Origin: an uncultured Pelagibacteraceae bacterium
GTDB lineage: Bacteria > Pseudomonadota > Alphaproteobacteria > Pelagibacterales > Pelagibacteraceae
Length of the DNA stretch: 64,000 nt
Direction: 5' to 3'
Assembly (NCBI GenBank): GCA_902591415.1
Contig: CACJAU010000002.1
Coordinates: 50,049 to 114,048, forward strand
The notes beneath the pieces are model-generated. The model had not been told where the DNA came from. It ran no database searches and saw only the letters and a list, made by a program, of their open reading frames with translations. The stretch's first letter is position 1. Each line of letters begins with the position of its first letter. A program made the translations under genes and the position numbers. Shown here piece after piece: positions 30,242 through 37,586 of the stretch.

Positions 30242-31231
30242 CTAACGACCAATTTCGGTCATTCTAATTACAGATTTTCTTGCTGCTTCTATAGTTTTAT
30301 CATCTAAAACTATTTCATTAGTATCATTTTCTAAACAATCTAAGATTTTTTCTAAATCAATTTTTTTCATATAAGGACAAAGATTGCACGGTTTGATGAA
30401 AGAAACGTTTGGATTATCAGCTTCGACGTTATCACTCATTGAGCATTCAGTTACCAACATAACTTTTTTAGGTTGATTATCTTTTACATATTTAATCATG
30501 CCAGATGTTGATCCGGCAAAGTCAGATGCCTCAATTACATCCGGCGGGCATTCAGGATGAGCTATTACTTTGATACCTGGGTTTTGATTTTTAATATCTT
30601 CAATTTCTTTACTAGTAAATTGTTCATGAACAATACAAGTTCCTTTCCAAGAAATAATTTTCACTTTTGTATTTTTAGCTACATAGTTTGCTAAATATTG
30701 ATCTGGAAGAAAAATTACTTTGTCTACGTTTAAAGATTCAACAACTTTAACAGCATTTGCAGATGTACAACAAACATCTGTTTCAGCTTTTACATCAGCA
30801 GAGGTATTTACATATGATACTACCGGAACACCTGGATATTTTTGTTTTAATAACCTTACGTCTTTTCCGGTAATTGAACTTGCTAGTGAACAACCTGCTT
30901 GCATGTCTGGTAAAAAAACTTTTTTATTTGGATTCATTAGTTTTGCAGTTTCAGCCATAAAGTGGACTCCGCACATAATAATTTTATCAGCAGAAGTCTT
31001 TGCGGCTTCAATAGCAAGAGCTAAAGAGTCCGCTGCAATATCTGCTACCCCATGATAAATTTCAGGTGTTTGATAATTATGTGCAAGAATGATAACGTTT
31101 TTCTCTTTTTTTAATTTGTTGATTTTTTCTATTAAAGGAGCATGAACTTTCCATTCATTCTCAGGTACAAATTTAGAGATTTTTTTATAAATCTCTTGGG
31201 AACCGTTTAAATTCTGTTGTTGTACAGACAT
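30242..31231 (-). CDS. nadA: NadA, quinolinate synthase (4Fe-4S)
   Basis: NadA condenses iminoaspartate with dihydroxyacetone phosphate to quinolinate using a 4Fe-4S cluster. The 329-residue protein shows VIILAHNYQTPEI, ADSLALA, GVHFMAETAKLMNP, the first cluster cysteine in DMQAGCSLASS, VSYVNTSADVKAETDVCCTSANA, HPECPPDV, SGMIKYV, the second in TECSMSDN and the third in KPCNLCPYMK. Length is normal for the longer NadA type. It faces tRNA-Leu across a 61-base divergent region. Confidence 0.97.
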   Translation of the reverse strand: MSVQQQNLNGSQEIYKKISKFVPENEWKVHAPLIEKINKLKKEKNVIILAHNYQTPEIYHGVADIAADSLALAIEAAKTSADKIIMCGVHFMAETAKLMNPNKKVFLPDMQAGCSLASSITGKDVRLLKQKYPGVPVVSYVNTSADVKAETDVCCTSANAVKVVESLNVDKVIFLPDQYLANYVAKNTKVKIISWKGTCIVHEQFTSKEIEDIKNQNPGIKVIAHPECPPDVIEASDFAGSTSGMIKYVKDNQPKKVMLVTECSMSDNVEADNPNVSFIKPCNLCPYMKKIDLEKILDCLENDTNEIVLDDKTIEAARKSVIRMTEIGR

Positions 31232-31292
31232 ACTAATTCCAATTTATCAACTTGAGGTTAAATTGTCATTCATTTATTGTCGCATTATTGTT

Positions 31293-31376
31293 GCGGTCGT
31301 GCTGAAATTGGTAGACAGGCACGCTTGAGGGGCGTGTGGGTTTCCCGTGAGAGTTCGAGTCTCTCCGACCGCACCA
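31293..31376 (+). tRNA. tRNA-Leu, anticodon GAG
   Basis: Acceptor arms GCGGTCG and CGACCGC pair perfectly, with discriminator A and encoded CCA (31374-31376). The anticodon stem CACGC/GCGTG closes a loop TTGAGGG, giving GAG for CUY leucine codons. A class II long variable arm (TGTGGGTTTCCCGTGA) and a T-loop GTTCGAGTC are present, all as expected for leucine tRNA. It marks the boundary between the core nadA-nadC block and an accessory region. Confidence 0.96.
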
Positions 31377-31392
31377 AAAATAAAGATTTGTT

Positions 31393-31512
31393 ATGATAGA
31401 ATATTTGAAAAAAAATAGAAGAATTGTCTTAATAATTCTCGTAATAGCTTTTATCGAATTAAGTGGTTACGGAATTTTAGCATCTCTTTCAAGACTTTTA
31501 AGGGCTTTTTAA
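31393..31512 (+). CDS. Small hypothetical membrane peptide (39 residues)
   Basis: A 39-codon frame starts 16 bases after tRNA-Leu: a charged N-terminus (MIEYLKKNRR), one hydrophobic helix (IVLIILVIAFIELSGYGIL) and a short polar tail ending RLLRAF. The layout fits a single-pass membrane peptide with the N-terminus inside. No convincing ribosome site is seen, and it may depend on read-through from the tRNA promoter. Without comparison to relatives it could still be a chance frame, but the composition (positive flank, then a clean 18-residue helix) is unlike random A/T-rich frames here. Confidence 0.45.
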   Translation: MIEYLKKNRRIVLIILVIAFIELSGYGILASLSRLLRAF

Positions 31513-31531
31513 ATCTAAAGTGATTTGACTT

Positions 31532-31573
31532 AAATCATCAAATCGCCTTTAATATTATAATGCCTGGAAAATT
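31532..31573 (+). repeat. Left arm of an exact 42-bp inverted repeat
   Basis: These 42 bases recur, without a mismatch, as the reverse complement at 32874-32915. The arm covers 28 bases of leader before the CBS-protein gene, its ATG (31560) and its first codons (Met-Pro-Gly-Lys). The flanking bases differ on both sides, so the limits are sharp. The two arms enclose the CBS gene, the uridine-kinase-like gene and a phosphodiesterase fragment. Confidence 0.95.
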
Positions 31574-31988
31574 AGTAAGCAGGATGTCTAAAAGAGAATG
31601 TTTTACTCTAAAAGAAACAGATACAATCAAAATTGCTAGTCAGTTACTTAGTGAAAAAAAAATTGGCTGTATGCCAGTTATTAATAAAAATAAAAATGTA
31701 ATTGGAATTATATCTGAAAGAGATTTATCTCAGTTTATCTATAAAGAAAGGTTTAATTTAAGCACTCCAATTTCACATATTATGTCAAAAGATTTAGTCA
31801 CTTGTGATTTGAATACTTCTGTGACTGAACTTATGGATGAAATGACAGAAAAAAAAATTAGACATATATTAATTATGGAAGATAAAAAACTTTTAGGCAT
31901 TGTATCTATTGGAGATGTTGTAAATCATCTTATAGCAAAAATTAAAGAAGAAAATAAAAATTTAAAAGATTATATCAACAGCTACTGA
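31560..31988 (+). CDS. Stand-alone CBS-domain-pair protein
   Basis: A 142-residue protein made almost wholly of two CBS domains (about 4-63 and 70-130; the turns VIGIISERDLSQFI and LLGIVSIGDVVNHLI are typical). CBS pairs (Bateman modules) bind adenosine nucleotides and regulate other proteins or serve as energy sensors. The C-terminal tail (KIKEENKNLKDYINSY) may be helical. The first 14 bases of the gene plus its leader form one arm of a 42-bp inverted repeat. It is convergent with the uridine-kinase-like gene, 6 bases apart. Its partner is unknown; note that GuaB in this window has lost its own CBS pair. Confidence 0.9.
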   Translation: MPGKLVSRMSKRECFTLKETDTIKIASQLLSEKKIGCMPVINKNKNVIGIISERDLSQFIYKERFNLSTPISHIMSKDLVTCDLNTSVTELMDEMTEKKIRHILIMEDKKLLGIVSIGDVVNHLIAKIKEENKNLKDYINSY

Positions 31989-31994
31989 GATTTT

Positions 31995-32696
31995 TTAATA
32001 TAAATGTTTTTTTATAAAATAAACAATATCTCTAAGTTGTTTTGATTTTCCATTTTCCGATTTAACAAAATTTTTATTTACATCTTCAAAACAAATATCA
32101 TATCTATTTTTTAATAGATATTTTTTGAAACTTTGAAGATGAATTTTTACAAATTCAGTAACAACTAATTGTATAGATATTTTCTTATCTCTTATTCTTT
32201 GAATTTTTCTTGATAAAGACTCATAAACTTTTTCAATTAAAAGAATTCTTAGTATCGGCTTTTTTATAAATTTAACATCATGATTTACATATATACCTTC
32301 GAAAATTACTAGTCTTTTATTTGAAAACTTTAATGATAAATTTAAATTGTTTTCACCAGTTTTTCTATTATAAAGATTTTTCAAATTAATAGTTTTTTTT
32401 TCAGATCTACCAATTAAAAAATTTAATAAAACTCTAAGTTTTGCTAAATCATAATGCAAAGAATTTTGATTTTTATTATTTATTTTATTTATATTTTTAG
32501 TTATTTTTATTCTTTTAGTTCTTGGATACAAAAATAAATCTTTACTTAAAATGAAAATTTCTGGGAAAGATTTTATAAGTTTCTTTTTCAGTAATTCTGC
32601 AAATAAACTTTTTCCAGAACATGTAATACCATCTATGGTTATTAAATTTATCTTTTTTTTTTTTAAGTTTTTAAATATTTTTGGATTTAGTTTCAT
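31995..32696 (-). CDS. Uridine-kinase-like P-loop NTPase
   Basis: The 233-residue protein has a Walker A GITCSGKS (23-30) after a hydrophobic strand INLITID, and later LVIFEGIYVNHD, which matches the EGI(Y) strand of the uridine kinase/phosphoribulokinase fold. A middle region (LYNRKTGEN) is compatible with the substrate lid. It is shorter and more lysine-rich than Udk of E. coli and lacks several Udk blocks, so the phosphorylated substrate may not be uridine; a sugar or small metabolite is possible. It lies within the 42-bp inverted repeat pair, 8 bases after a phosphodiesterase fragment on the same strand. Confidence 0.7.
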   Translation of the reverse strand: MKLNPKIFKNLKKKKINLITIDGITCSGKSLFAELLKKKLIKSFPEIFILSKDLFLYPRTKRIKITKNINKINNKNQNSLHYDLAKLRVLLNFLIGRSEKKTINLKNLYNRKTGENNLNLSLKFSNKRLVIFEGIYVNHDVKFIKKPILRILLIEKVYESLSRKIQRIRDKKISIQLVVTEFVKIHLQSFKKYLLKNRYDICFEDVNKNFVKSENGKSKQLRDIVYFIKKHLY

Positions 32697-32704
32697 TTCA
32701 ATTA

Positions 32705-32887
32705 TTAAAAATTACTCCAAAGATTTGGTTTTTTTGTACAAACAGCATCTATTTTAAACTTTTTGTTTTTTAAGAAAGAAATAATCTTTTTAATTTCTTT
32801 TTCTCTACTCTTATTTACTAACTCAGGAGATACAAAACAAATTCTTACATTCTTTTTTTTTAAAAAAAAATAAAATTTTCCAGGCAT
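32705..32887 (-). pseudogene. C-terminal fragment of a GDPD-like phosphodiesterase, out of frame with the N-terminal part
   Basis: A 60-codon frame whose residues 15-60 (VRICFVSPELVNKS...AVCTKKPNLW) read as the last barrel strands of the PI-PLC/GDPD-like phosphodiesterase whose N-terminal part lies immediately upstream on the same strand. The frame is shifted relative to that gene. Its ATG and first codons (Met-Pro-Gly-Lys) come from a 42-bp copy of the CBS-gene start, so the fragment may have gained a start codon, but a 60-residue piece without the catalytic histidines is unlikely to work alone. It could also be one gene broken by an assembly error. Confidence 0.65.
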
Positions 32888-32915
32888 TATAATATTAAAG
32901 GCGATTTGATGATTT
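32874..32915 (-). repeat. Right arm of the exact 42-bp inverted repeat
   Basis: Reverse complement of 31532-31573 with no mismatch. On the minus strand it supplies the last codons and stop of the N-terminal phosphodiesterase part and, overlapping the stop as TAATG, the start of the C-terminal part. It therefore sits exactly at the break between the two gene halves. Confidence 0.95.
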
Positions 32916-33324
32916 CTATCTTTATTTCAGAAAAATTATCAATCCAAATCCATTTAATTTTATTAAATAATTTATCTTTTTTTTTTAAATCCTCGTATTC
33001 AGAGTATCTAATGGAAACTTTTGTTTTATGCATATTTTTTAACATAGACGAAAAAGACTGGTCATGAAAAAAGAAATTTTTTATCTTATTTTTTTTTAAA
33101 ACATTTATAATTCTATTTTCTAAACCTTCTTCTTTTACATTTAAAACCAGCATTTTATGTTTAAAATATTTTATCCAATTATTCAGAGTTTCTCCTTTTT
33201 TGAAAGGATCATGATGAAGATAAATCTTATTATTGTTTGATCTTAGATCTATCTCCACTCCAAAATCTATTCTTGTACTTTTGAGTTGCTTTACTTTATT
33301 GACTCTATGCTTAATTATAATCAT
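32887..33324 (-). CDS. GDPD/PI-PLC-like phosphodiesterase, truncated (N-terminal 145 residues)
   Basis: The 145-residue product begins IKHRVNKVKQL with the catalytic His6-Arg7 of glycerophosphodiester phosphodiesterases, followed by Glu24-x-Asp26 in GVEIDLRS and His38-Asp39 in LHHDPF, then LVLNVKEEGLE, NFFFHDQSF, VSIRYSEYE and WIWIDNF. These are the barrel strands in order. The frame then stops early, within the 42-bp repeat, while the expected next strands (VRICFVSPEL) occur in another frame downstream. A full relative would be near 200-210 residues. Such enzymes hydrolyse glycerophosphodiesters or similar; the exact substrate is unknown. It overlaps the upstream FkbM gene by 14 bases. Confidence 0.7.
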   Translation of the reverse strand: MIIIKHRVNKVKQLKSTRIDFGVEIDLRSNNNKIYLHHDPFKKGETLNNWIKYFKHKMLVLNVKEEGLENRIINVLKKNKIKNFFFHDQSFSSMLKNMHKTKVSIRYSEYEDLKKKDKLFNKIKWIWIDNFSEIKIEIIKSPLIL

Positions 33325-34117
33325 TAATTTGTTTTAAAAATTTTTGGTTAATAAAAAAAATATTAAAAATTTTTTGAAACTTAAATTTTTCGATTTTATC
33401 ATCCACATTATTATATATAAATCTTTGGTATTTGTATTTTTTAAGTAACAAGTAAATCTTATTACAAATTTTCTTATCATATTCGATCATTAAAATTGGA
33501 TTATGTTTTTTTATTGTTTTAAGAGAACCTTTAACACATTCTAACTCATGACCTTCTATATCAATTTTTATGAAACATGGCTTATAATTAAAAATATCTA
33601 ATTTTTTTGTTATTAATTTTTCTTTTTTTAAAACTATCTTTTTAAATAAATCTTTGACAAATAATGATTCCTTTAATCTTGCTTTTACTCCATCTTTACT
33701 TATTCCAGAAATTTGAGATATAGGAAAATTTTTAAAAAAAGGTGTAAAAAAATTTTGTATTTTATTTTTGTTACTCAAAGCAAAATTTTTACATTTGAAT
33801 AATCTATCTATTTTTTCAATTTTTTTTAATTTTTTAAAGTTTGTATTATTTGGTTCAAAAGAAATGATTTTTGTATTTTTCGAAAATTTTCTAATAATAT
33901 AGTAACTCATACCATCATTAGCACCAATATCTAAAATTATTCCATTTTTTTTTTCAAAGATATTTTTTTTATTCAAAAAATTTATTATTTTAAAATCACT
34001 ATCATATATATATTTTGAGAAAAATTTCCCAACTATGTATCTTGATAATAAAAAAATATAAATATTAGACCTACAAAACTTTTCAAGCAAATTTAAAAAA
34101 TAATTATTTTGCGTCAT
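33311..34117 (-). CDS. FkbM-family SAM-dependent methyltransferase
   Basis: A 268-residue class I methyltransferase: motif I LDIGANDGMS (62-71), acidic strand-2 end ISFEPNN, and the FkbM signature FIKIDIEGHELECVKGSL (about 181-198), then NPILMIEYD. It differs clearly in sequence from the other FkbM protein at 13 kb, so the two are not a recent duplication. It overlaps the GT2 gene by 14 bases and the phosphodiesterase gene by 14, so GT2-FkbM-phosphodiesterase form one minus-strand operon. A sugar or glycolipid O-methylation role is inferred from family and context. Confidence 0.86.
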   Translation of the reverse strand: MTQNNYFLNLLEKFCRSNIYIFLLSRYIVGKFFSKYIYDSDFKIINFLNKKNIFEKKNGIILDIGANDGMSYYIIRKFSKNTKIISFEPNNTNFKKLKKIEKIDRLFKCKNFALSNKNKIQNFFTPFFKNFPISQISGISKDGVKARLKESLFVKDLFKKIVLKKEKLITKKLDIFNYKPCFIKIDIEGHELECVKGSLKTIKKHNPILMIEYDKKICNKIYLLLKKYKYQRFIYNNVDDKIEKFKFQKIFNIFFINQKFLKQINDYN

Positions 34118-34835
34118 AATTATTTTTAGAAAATCTCAATTTAAATAAGTATAAAATATTAAAAAAAATATGAGTTATGAAATTAATAAAATTGTTTTTC
34201 CATTTTGATTGCCCATATTTTCTTGTATTGAATACAACATCAATTGTCTCTATTTGAATATTTTTTTTTTGACAAGTGTAAACAATGTAAGTGTCTAGTG
34301 TAGTCCATTTAAATGGAATATCTTTAAAGTATTTCATTAATTCTCTATCAAATATTTTAGGTTGTGCATTTATTTCTCTTAATTTTGTTCCTAAAATTAC
34401 TGATGCTAATGTTTCGTGAAATCTACTAACGATTCCATCGAAACCTCTATTGTTTATCCTAAAACCTTTCCCTAAAATATTTTTCTTATCTCTAATTAAT
34501 TTATAAAGTTTTAGAAAGTCTTTCAAAGGAGTTTGTAAATCCGCATGAGCCCATCCAATATATTCTCCAGAAGCGTTTTTTAAGCCTTCATATATTCCAC
34601 CACCATATCCTTTATTTTTACTTATATTAACTAATTTAATAACAATACTTTTTGAATTATTTTTTTTTATAGCCTTATTTATTTCATCTTGAGTTCTATC
34701 CTCAGAGCCATTATTAACTAATATCAATTCTGCTTTATAGTCATCCATAGGGAGACTCAGAAATTCATCACATAGAAATGCAATGTTTTTTTCTTCGTTA
34801 TAACATGGTAAGACTAGGCTAAAATTGATTGACAT
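34104..34835 (-). CDS. Family 2 glycosyltransferase (dolichyl-phosphate-sugar synthase-like)
   Basis: The 243-residue protein has the GT-A fold signatures SLVLPCYNEEKNI, AELILVNNGSEDRT, NKGYGGGIYEGLKNASGEYIGWAHADLQTP with the metal-binding HADLQ at 97-101, and a C-terminal hydrophobic region (FITHIFFNILYLFKL) that may touch the membrane. It resembles enzymes that put a sugar on a polyprenyl phosphate carrier. It is the first gene of the minus-strand run and divergent from the two-domain nucleotidyltransferase gene, 47 bases away. Sugar and acceptor unknown. Confidence 0.88.
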   Translation of the reverse strand: MSINFSLVLPCYNEEKNIAFLCDEFLSLPMDDYKAELILVNNGSEDRTQDEINKAIKKNNSKSIVIKLVNISKNKGYGGGIYEGLKNASGEYIGWAHADLQTPLKDFLKLYKLIRDKKNILGKGFRINNRGFDGIVSRFHETLASVILGTKLREINAQPKIFDRELMKYFKDIPFKWTTLDTYIVYTCQKKNIQIETIDVVFNTRKYGQSKWKNNFINFITHIFFNILYLFKLRFSKNNYDAK

Positions 34836-34882
34836 GTTTTATTATTATTCAAAAGTTTATTTATACAGAACTTGATCACTTA

Positions 34883-36376
34883 ATGAAGCAATTTTTGATT
34901 ATTCCTTTGGGGGGTTTAGGTAAAAGATTCATTAATGAAGGGTATAAAACTTACAAACCTTTTTTAAAAACATCAAAAATATCAAGAGTTATTGATAATA
35001 TTGTTAATAATTTTCCCAAAAAAAACACCCACGTTATAATTGTGGCAAATCAAAAAAAATTTAATAATATAGTTTCAAATTTTAAGAAAAAAAACACAAC
35101 TTTCATTAAAATAAGAAATCATAACGCTGGACCTGTATACTCTTTATTTTTAGCAAAAGAAAAACTTAAAGAAATTATAAAAGATAAAAGTTTTTTTGTT
35201 TCTTACTCTGACGTTAATTGGAAATGGAATTATAAATTAGTAAAAAATTTTATTTGTAATAAACAAATTACAATATTTAGTCATAATGGTTTTCATCCAC
35301 ATTTAGAACTTGATAATAAGTCAGATTTTTTTTTATGTAATTTCAAACAACATGTGAAAAAAGTTTCAGAAAAAAAAACAATAAAATCAGATTACAAAAA
35401 AAACAATCTTGCTATAGGTTGTTACCATTTTAAAAAATTTCAATATTTTGAAGACTATTTCTACTCAAAAAACTTTAAGCAATTACACAAAAAAAAAGAG
35501 ATATATATAATTAATTTAATTGAAAATTGTCTTAGGAATAAAATTACAATAAATCATTTCAGAGTAAATAAATTTGCGCACTTAGGGGTGCCCAGTCAAT
35601 ATGAAGACTTTATAAATTGGAAGAGCATTATTGATAAAAAGATTGAGAGCATTAATCTTAATTATCCCTCTGTCATGCTTATGGCTGGAAAAGGTAAAAG
35701 AGTAAAAGCTTTAAAAAGCAAAAAACCATTTTTAATTTTTAAAAAAAAAAAAATATATGAATATATCTTTAAAAAATTTGGTTCTAAAAAAAATTATATA
35801 GTAACAAATAAAAATTACTCTAATCAAATAAATAAAAAATACAAAATACATAAAATTGGTCAATCAAATTCGATGTTACGAACAATTGAAAAATCGATTA
35901 ATTTTTTAAAAGACAAAAAAAATTTCTTTATCTTATCTTGTGATTGTTTCGGAAGCTTTGAAAAAAAACAATTTGTAAAATTTTTAAAAAAAAGTAAATC
36001 AGATGTAGTTCTATTCGGTTTTAAAATTACCAATTTACAAAAAAAATTATCCAATGCACACACATCTATTAAAATTCATAAAAATAAAATAAAATCTATT
36101 AATGTCAAAAAACTTTCCTTAAATCATAATGAGCTAGGTCATGCAGGCTTTTTCTGGGTAAGAAATCAAGAAGTTTTCAATTATCTAAGTAAATTTATTT
36201 TGAAAATTAAATTTAAGAGAGAAGTTTTATTAGATGATTATTTTAAATTTTTATTTGACAAAAAATTATGTAAGGTAGATTTTTATAGATTAAAAGAATA
36301 TGTTCATATTGGCTCTGTTCAAGAATTTAGAGAATTAAAATATTGGGAAAATTATTTCAAAAATGAAAATTTATAA
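34883..36376 (+). CDS. Protein with two tandem nucleotidyltransferase-like domains
   Basis: A 497-residue protein that appears to hold two sugar-phosphate nucleotidyltransferase domains. The first begins KQFLIIPLGGLGKRFINEGY (G-x-G-x-R nucleotide loop; a Lys-Pro-Phe follows in YKPFLK), with VSYSDVNWKW as a candidate metal strand. The second begins near residue 260 with VMLMAGKGKRVKALKSKKPFL and has FILSCDCFGSF. I choose the ATG at 34883, because the first domain starts there and an upstream ATG at 34829 would overlap the divergent GT2 gene. It overlaps the GatZ-like gene by 14 bases, so the two probably act in one pathway, making an activated sugar. Not a family I can name. Confidence 0.75.
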   Translation: MKQFLIIPLGGLGKRFINEGYKTYKPFLKTSKISRVIDNIVNNFPKKNTHVIIVANQKKFNNIVSNFKKKNTTFIKIRNHNAGPVYSLFLAKEKLKEIIKDKSFFVSYSDVNWKWNYKLVKNFICNKQITIFSHNGFHPHLELDNKSDFFLCNFKQHVKKVSEKKTIKSDYKKNNLAIGCYHFKKFQYFEDYFYSKNFKQLHKKKEIYIINLIENCLRNKITINHFRVNKFAHLGVPSQYEDFINWKSIIDKKIESINLNYPSVMLMAGKGKRVKALKSKKPFLIFKKKKIYEYIFKKFGSKKNYIVTNKNYSNQINKKYKIHKIGQSNSMLRTIEKSINFLKDKKNFFILSCDCFGSFEKKQFVKFLKKSKSDVVLFGFKITNLQKKLSNAHTSIKIHKNKIKSINVKKLSLNHNELGHAGFFWVRNQEVFNYLSKFILKIKFKREVLLDDYFKFLFDKKLCKVDFYRLKEYVHIGSVQEFRELKYWENYFKNENL

Positions 36377-37586
36377 TTTAATCAAGACAAAATCACTTCC
36401 TTCGTTTTGTACAGCTAACATGGATGTTTTGAATTCAATTATGTTTTTTTGTCACTTAAATAAATTACCCTGTTTGATTGAATGTACCTCAAATCAGGTT
36501 AATCAAAATGGAGGATATACAAGAAAAACTCCAAAGAAATTTGTTAAAGAAATTATAAAATTAAGAAAAAAAATAAAATTAAAAAAAAATCATTTACTAT
36601 TAGGCGGCGACCATTTAGGTCCATTGCCTTGGAAAAATATTTCTAGCAAAGCAGCCTTAAAAAATTCTATTAAATTAATTAATAGTTTTTTGAATGAAAA
36701 ATTTTGCAAAATCCATATCGATACGTCAATTAAATGTAAAGACGATGTCGTTTTTAATAATGAAATTATTTTTCAAAGAACTAAAGAAATATTAGAAAAT
36801 ATAAACATTAAGCAAAAACTTAAAGATAAATTTTTAGTTATTGGATCTGAAGTCCCTCTCTCGGGGAGTGGAGACGATAAAAAAATTACCTTAACAAGCT
36901 TAAGACAAATAGAAGAGGAAACTAAAAAATTTAGAAAAATTTTAAAAAGAGCTAATTTAAAAAGAATTAGACAATTTGGATTAGTAGTGGAACCGGGAAT
37001 GAAGTACATGCACTATTCCATCAAAAAACCTAATTTTAAAAAATTCTACAAAAAAAAAAAATTAAGTAAAAAAAATAATTTTGTATACGAGGCTCATTCT
37101 ACAGATTACCAACCGGATATAATTTTAAAGAAATTAGTAAATAATAATTTTAAATTTTTAAAAGTAGGTCCAGAACTCACTTATAATTATTCAAGATCTT
37201 TATTTTTCATGCAAAATATTGAAGAAAAACTACGAGTTAAAAAAGAGTCTATGTTAAAAGAAAATATTATTAATTCTATGAAAAAAAATAAAAAATATTG
37301 GTTTAATTATTATGGTAAAGATAAAAAATTATTTCTAAATAGTAAACTTGACAGAATGAGATATTATGTGAATGAGAAAAATGTGGAAGGTGCAATAAAA
37401 ATTCTCAAAAAAAATATTAATTCTCTTAATTTGAAAAAAATTTTATTTTTTTTAAAAAAAGAACAAAAGAAAGAATTTTTAAATTTTCACAAAAAAAAAC
37501 TTACTCACTTTGAAAATCTTAAAATGATTTTTATTTCAAAATCTTTAATAAGATATTTTTCTGCTTGCGGTTATAAAATTAATTAA
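36363..37586 (+). CDS. GatZ/KbaZ-like protein (tagatose-bisphosphate aldolase subunit family)
   Basis: A 407-residue protein with IECTSNQVNQNGGYTRKTPKKF, LLLGGDHLGPLPW (about 78-90), HIDTSIKCKDD, VIGSEVPLSGSGD, VEPGMKYMHYSI, VYEAHSTDYQ and LKVGPELTYNYSRSLF. These are the conserved blocks of the GatZ/KbaZ/AgaZ family, described as the non-catalytic partner of class II tagatose-1,6-bisphosphate aldolase. No catalytic GatY/KbaY partner lies nearby. It is joined by overlap to the two-domain nucleotidyltransferase gene, which suggests a role in making an unusual activated sugar rather than catabolism. The TTAATTAA at its end is shared with the convergent membrane-protein gene. Confidence 0.85.
   Translation: MKIYNLIKTKSLPSFCTANMDVLNSIMFFCHLNKLPCLIECTSNQVNQNGGYTRKTPKKFVKEIIKLRKKIKLKKNHLLLGGDHLGPLPWKNISSKAALKNSIKLINSFLNEKFCKIHIDTSIKCKDDVVFNNEIIFQRTKEILENINIKQKLKDKFLVIGSEVPLSGSGDDKKITLTSLRQIEEETKKFRKILKRANLKRIRQFGLVVEPGMKYMHYSIKKPNFKKFYKKKKLSKKNNFVYEAHSTDYQPDIILKKLVNNNFKFLKVGPELTYNYSRSLFFMQNIEEKLRVKKESMLKENIINSMKKNKKYWFNYYGKDKKLFLNSKLDRMRYYVNEKNVEGAIKILKKNINSLNLKKILFFLKKEQKKEFLNFHKKKLTHFENLKMIFISKSLIRYFSACGYKIN

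Noticed and set aside
31293..31376. tRNA-Leu as an integration site with a duplicated 3' end
   Set aside because: No repeat of its 3' end and no recombinase gene were seen up to ygfZ; the island-like content must have come in another way.
34829..34882. Upstream ATG giving 18 more residues to the two-domain nucleotidyltransferase
   Set aside because: It would overlap the divergent GT2 gene start and adds residues before the natural beginning of the first nucleotide-binding domain.
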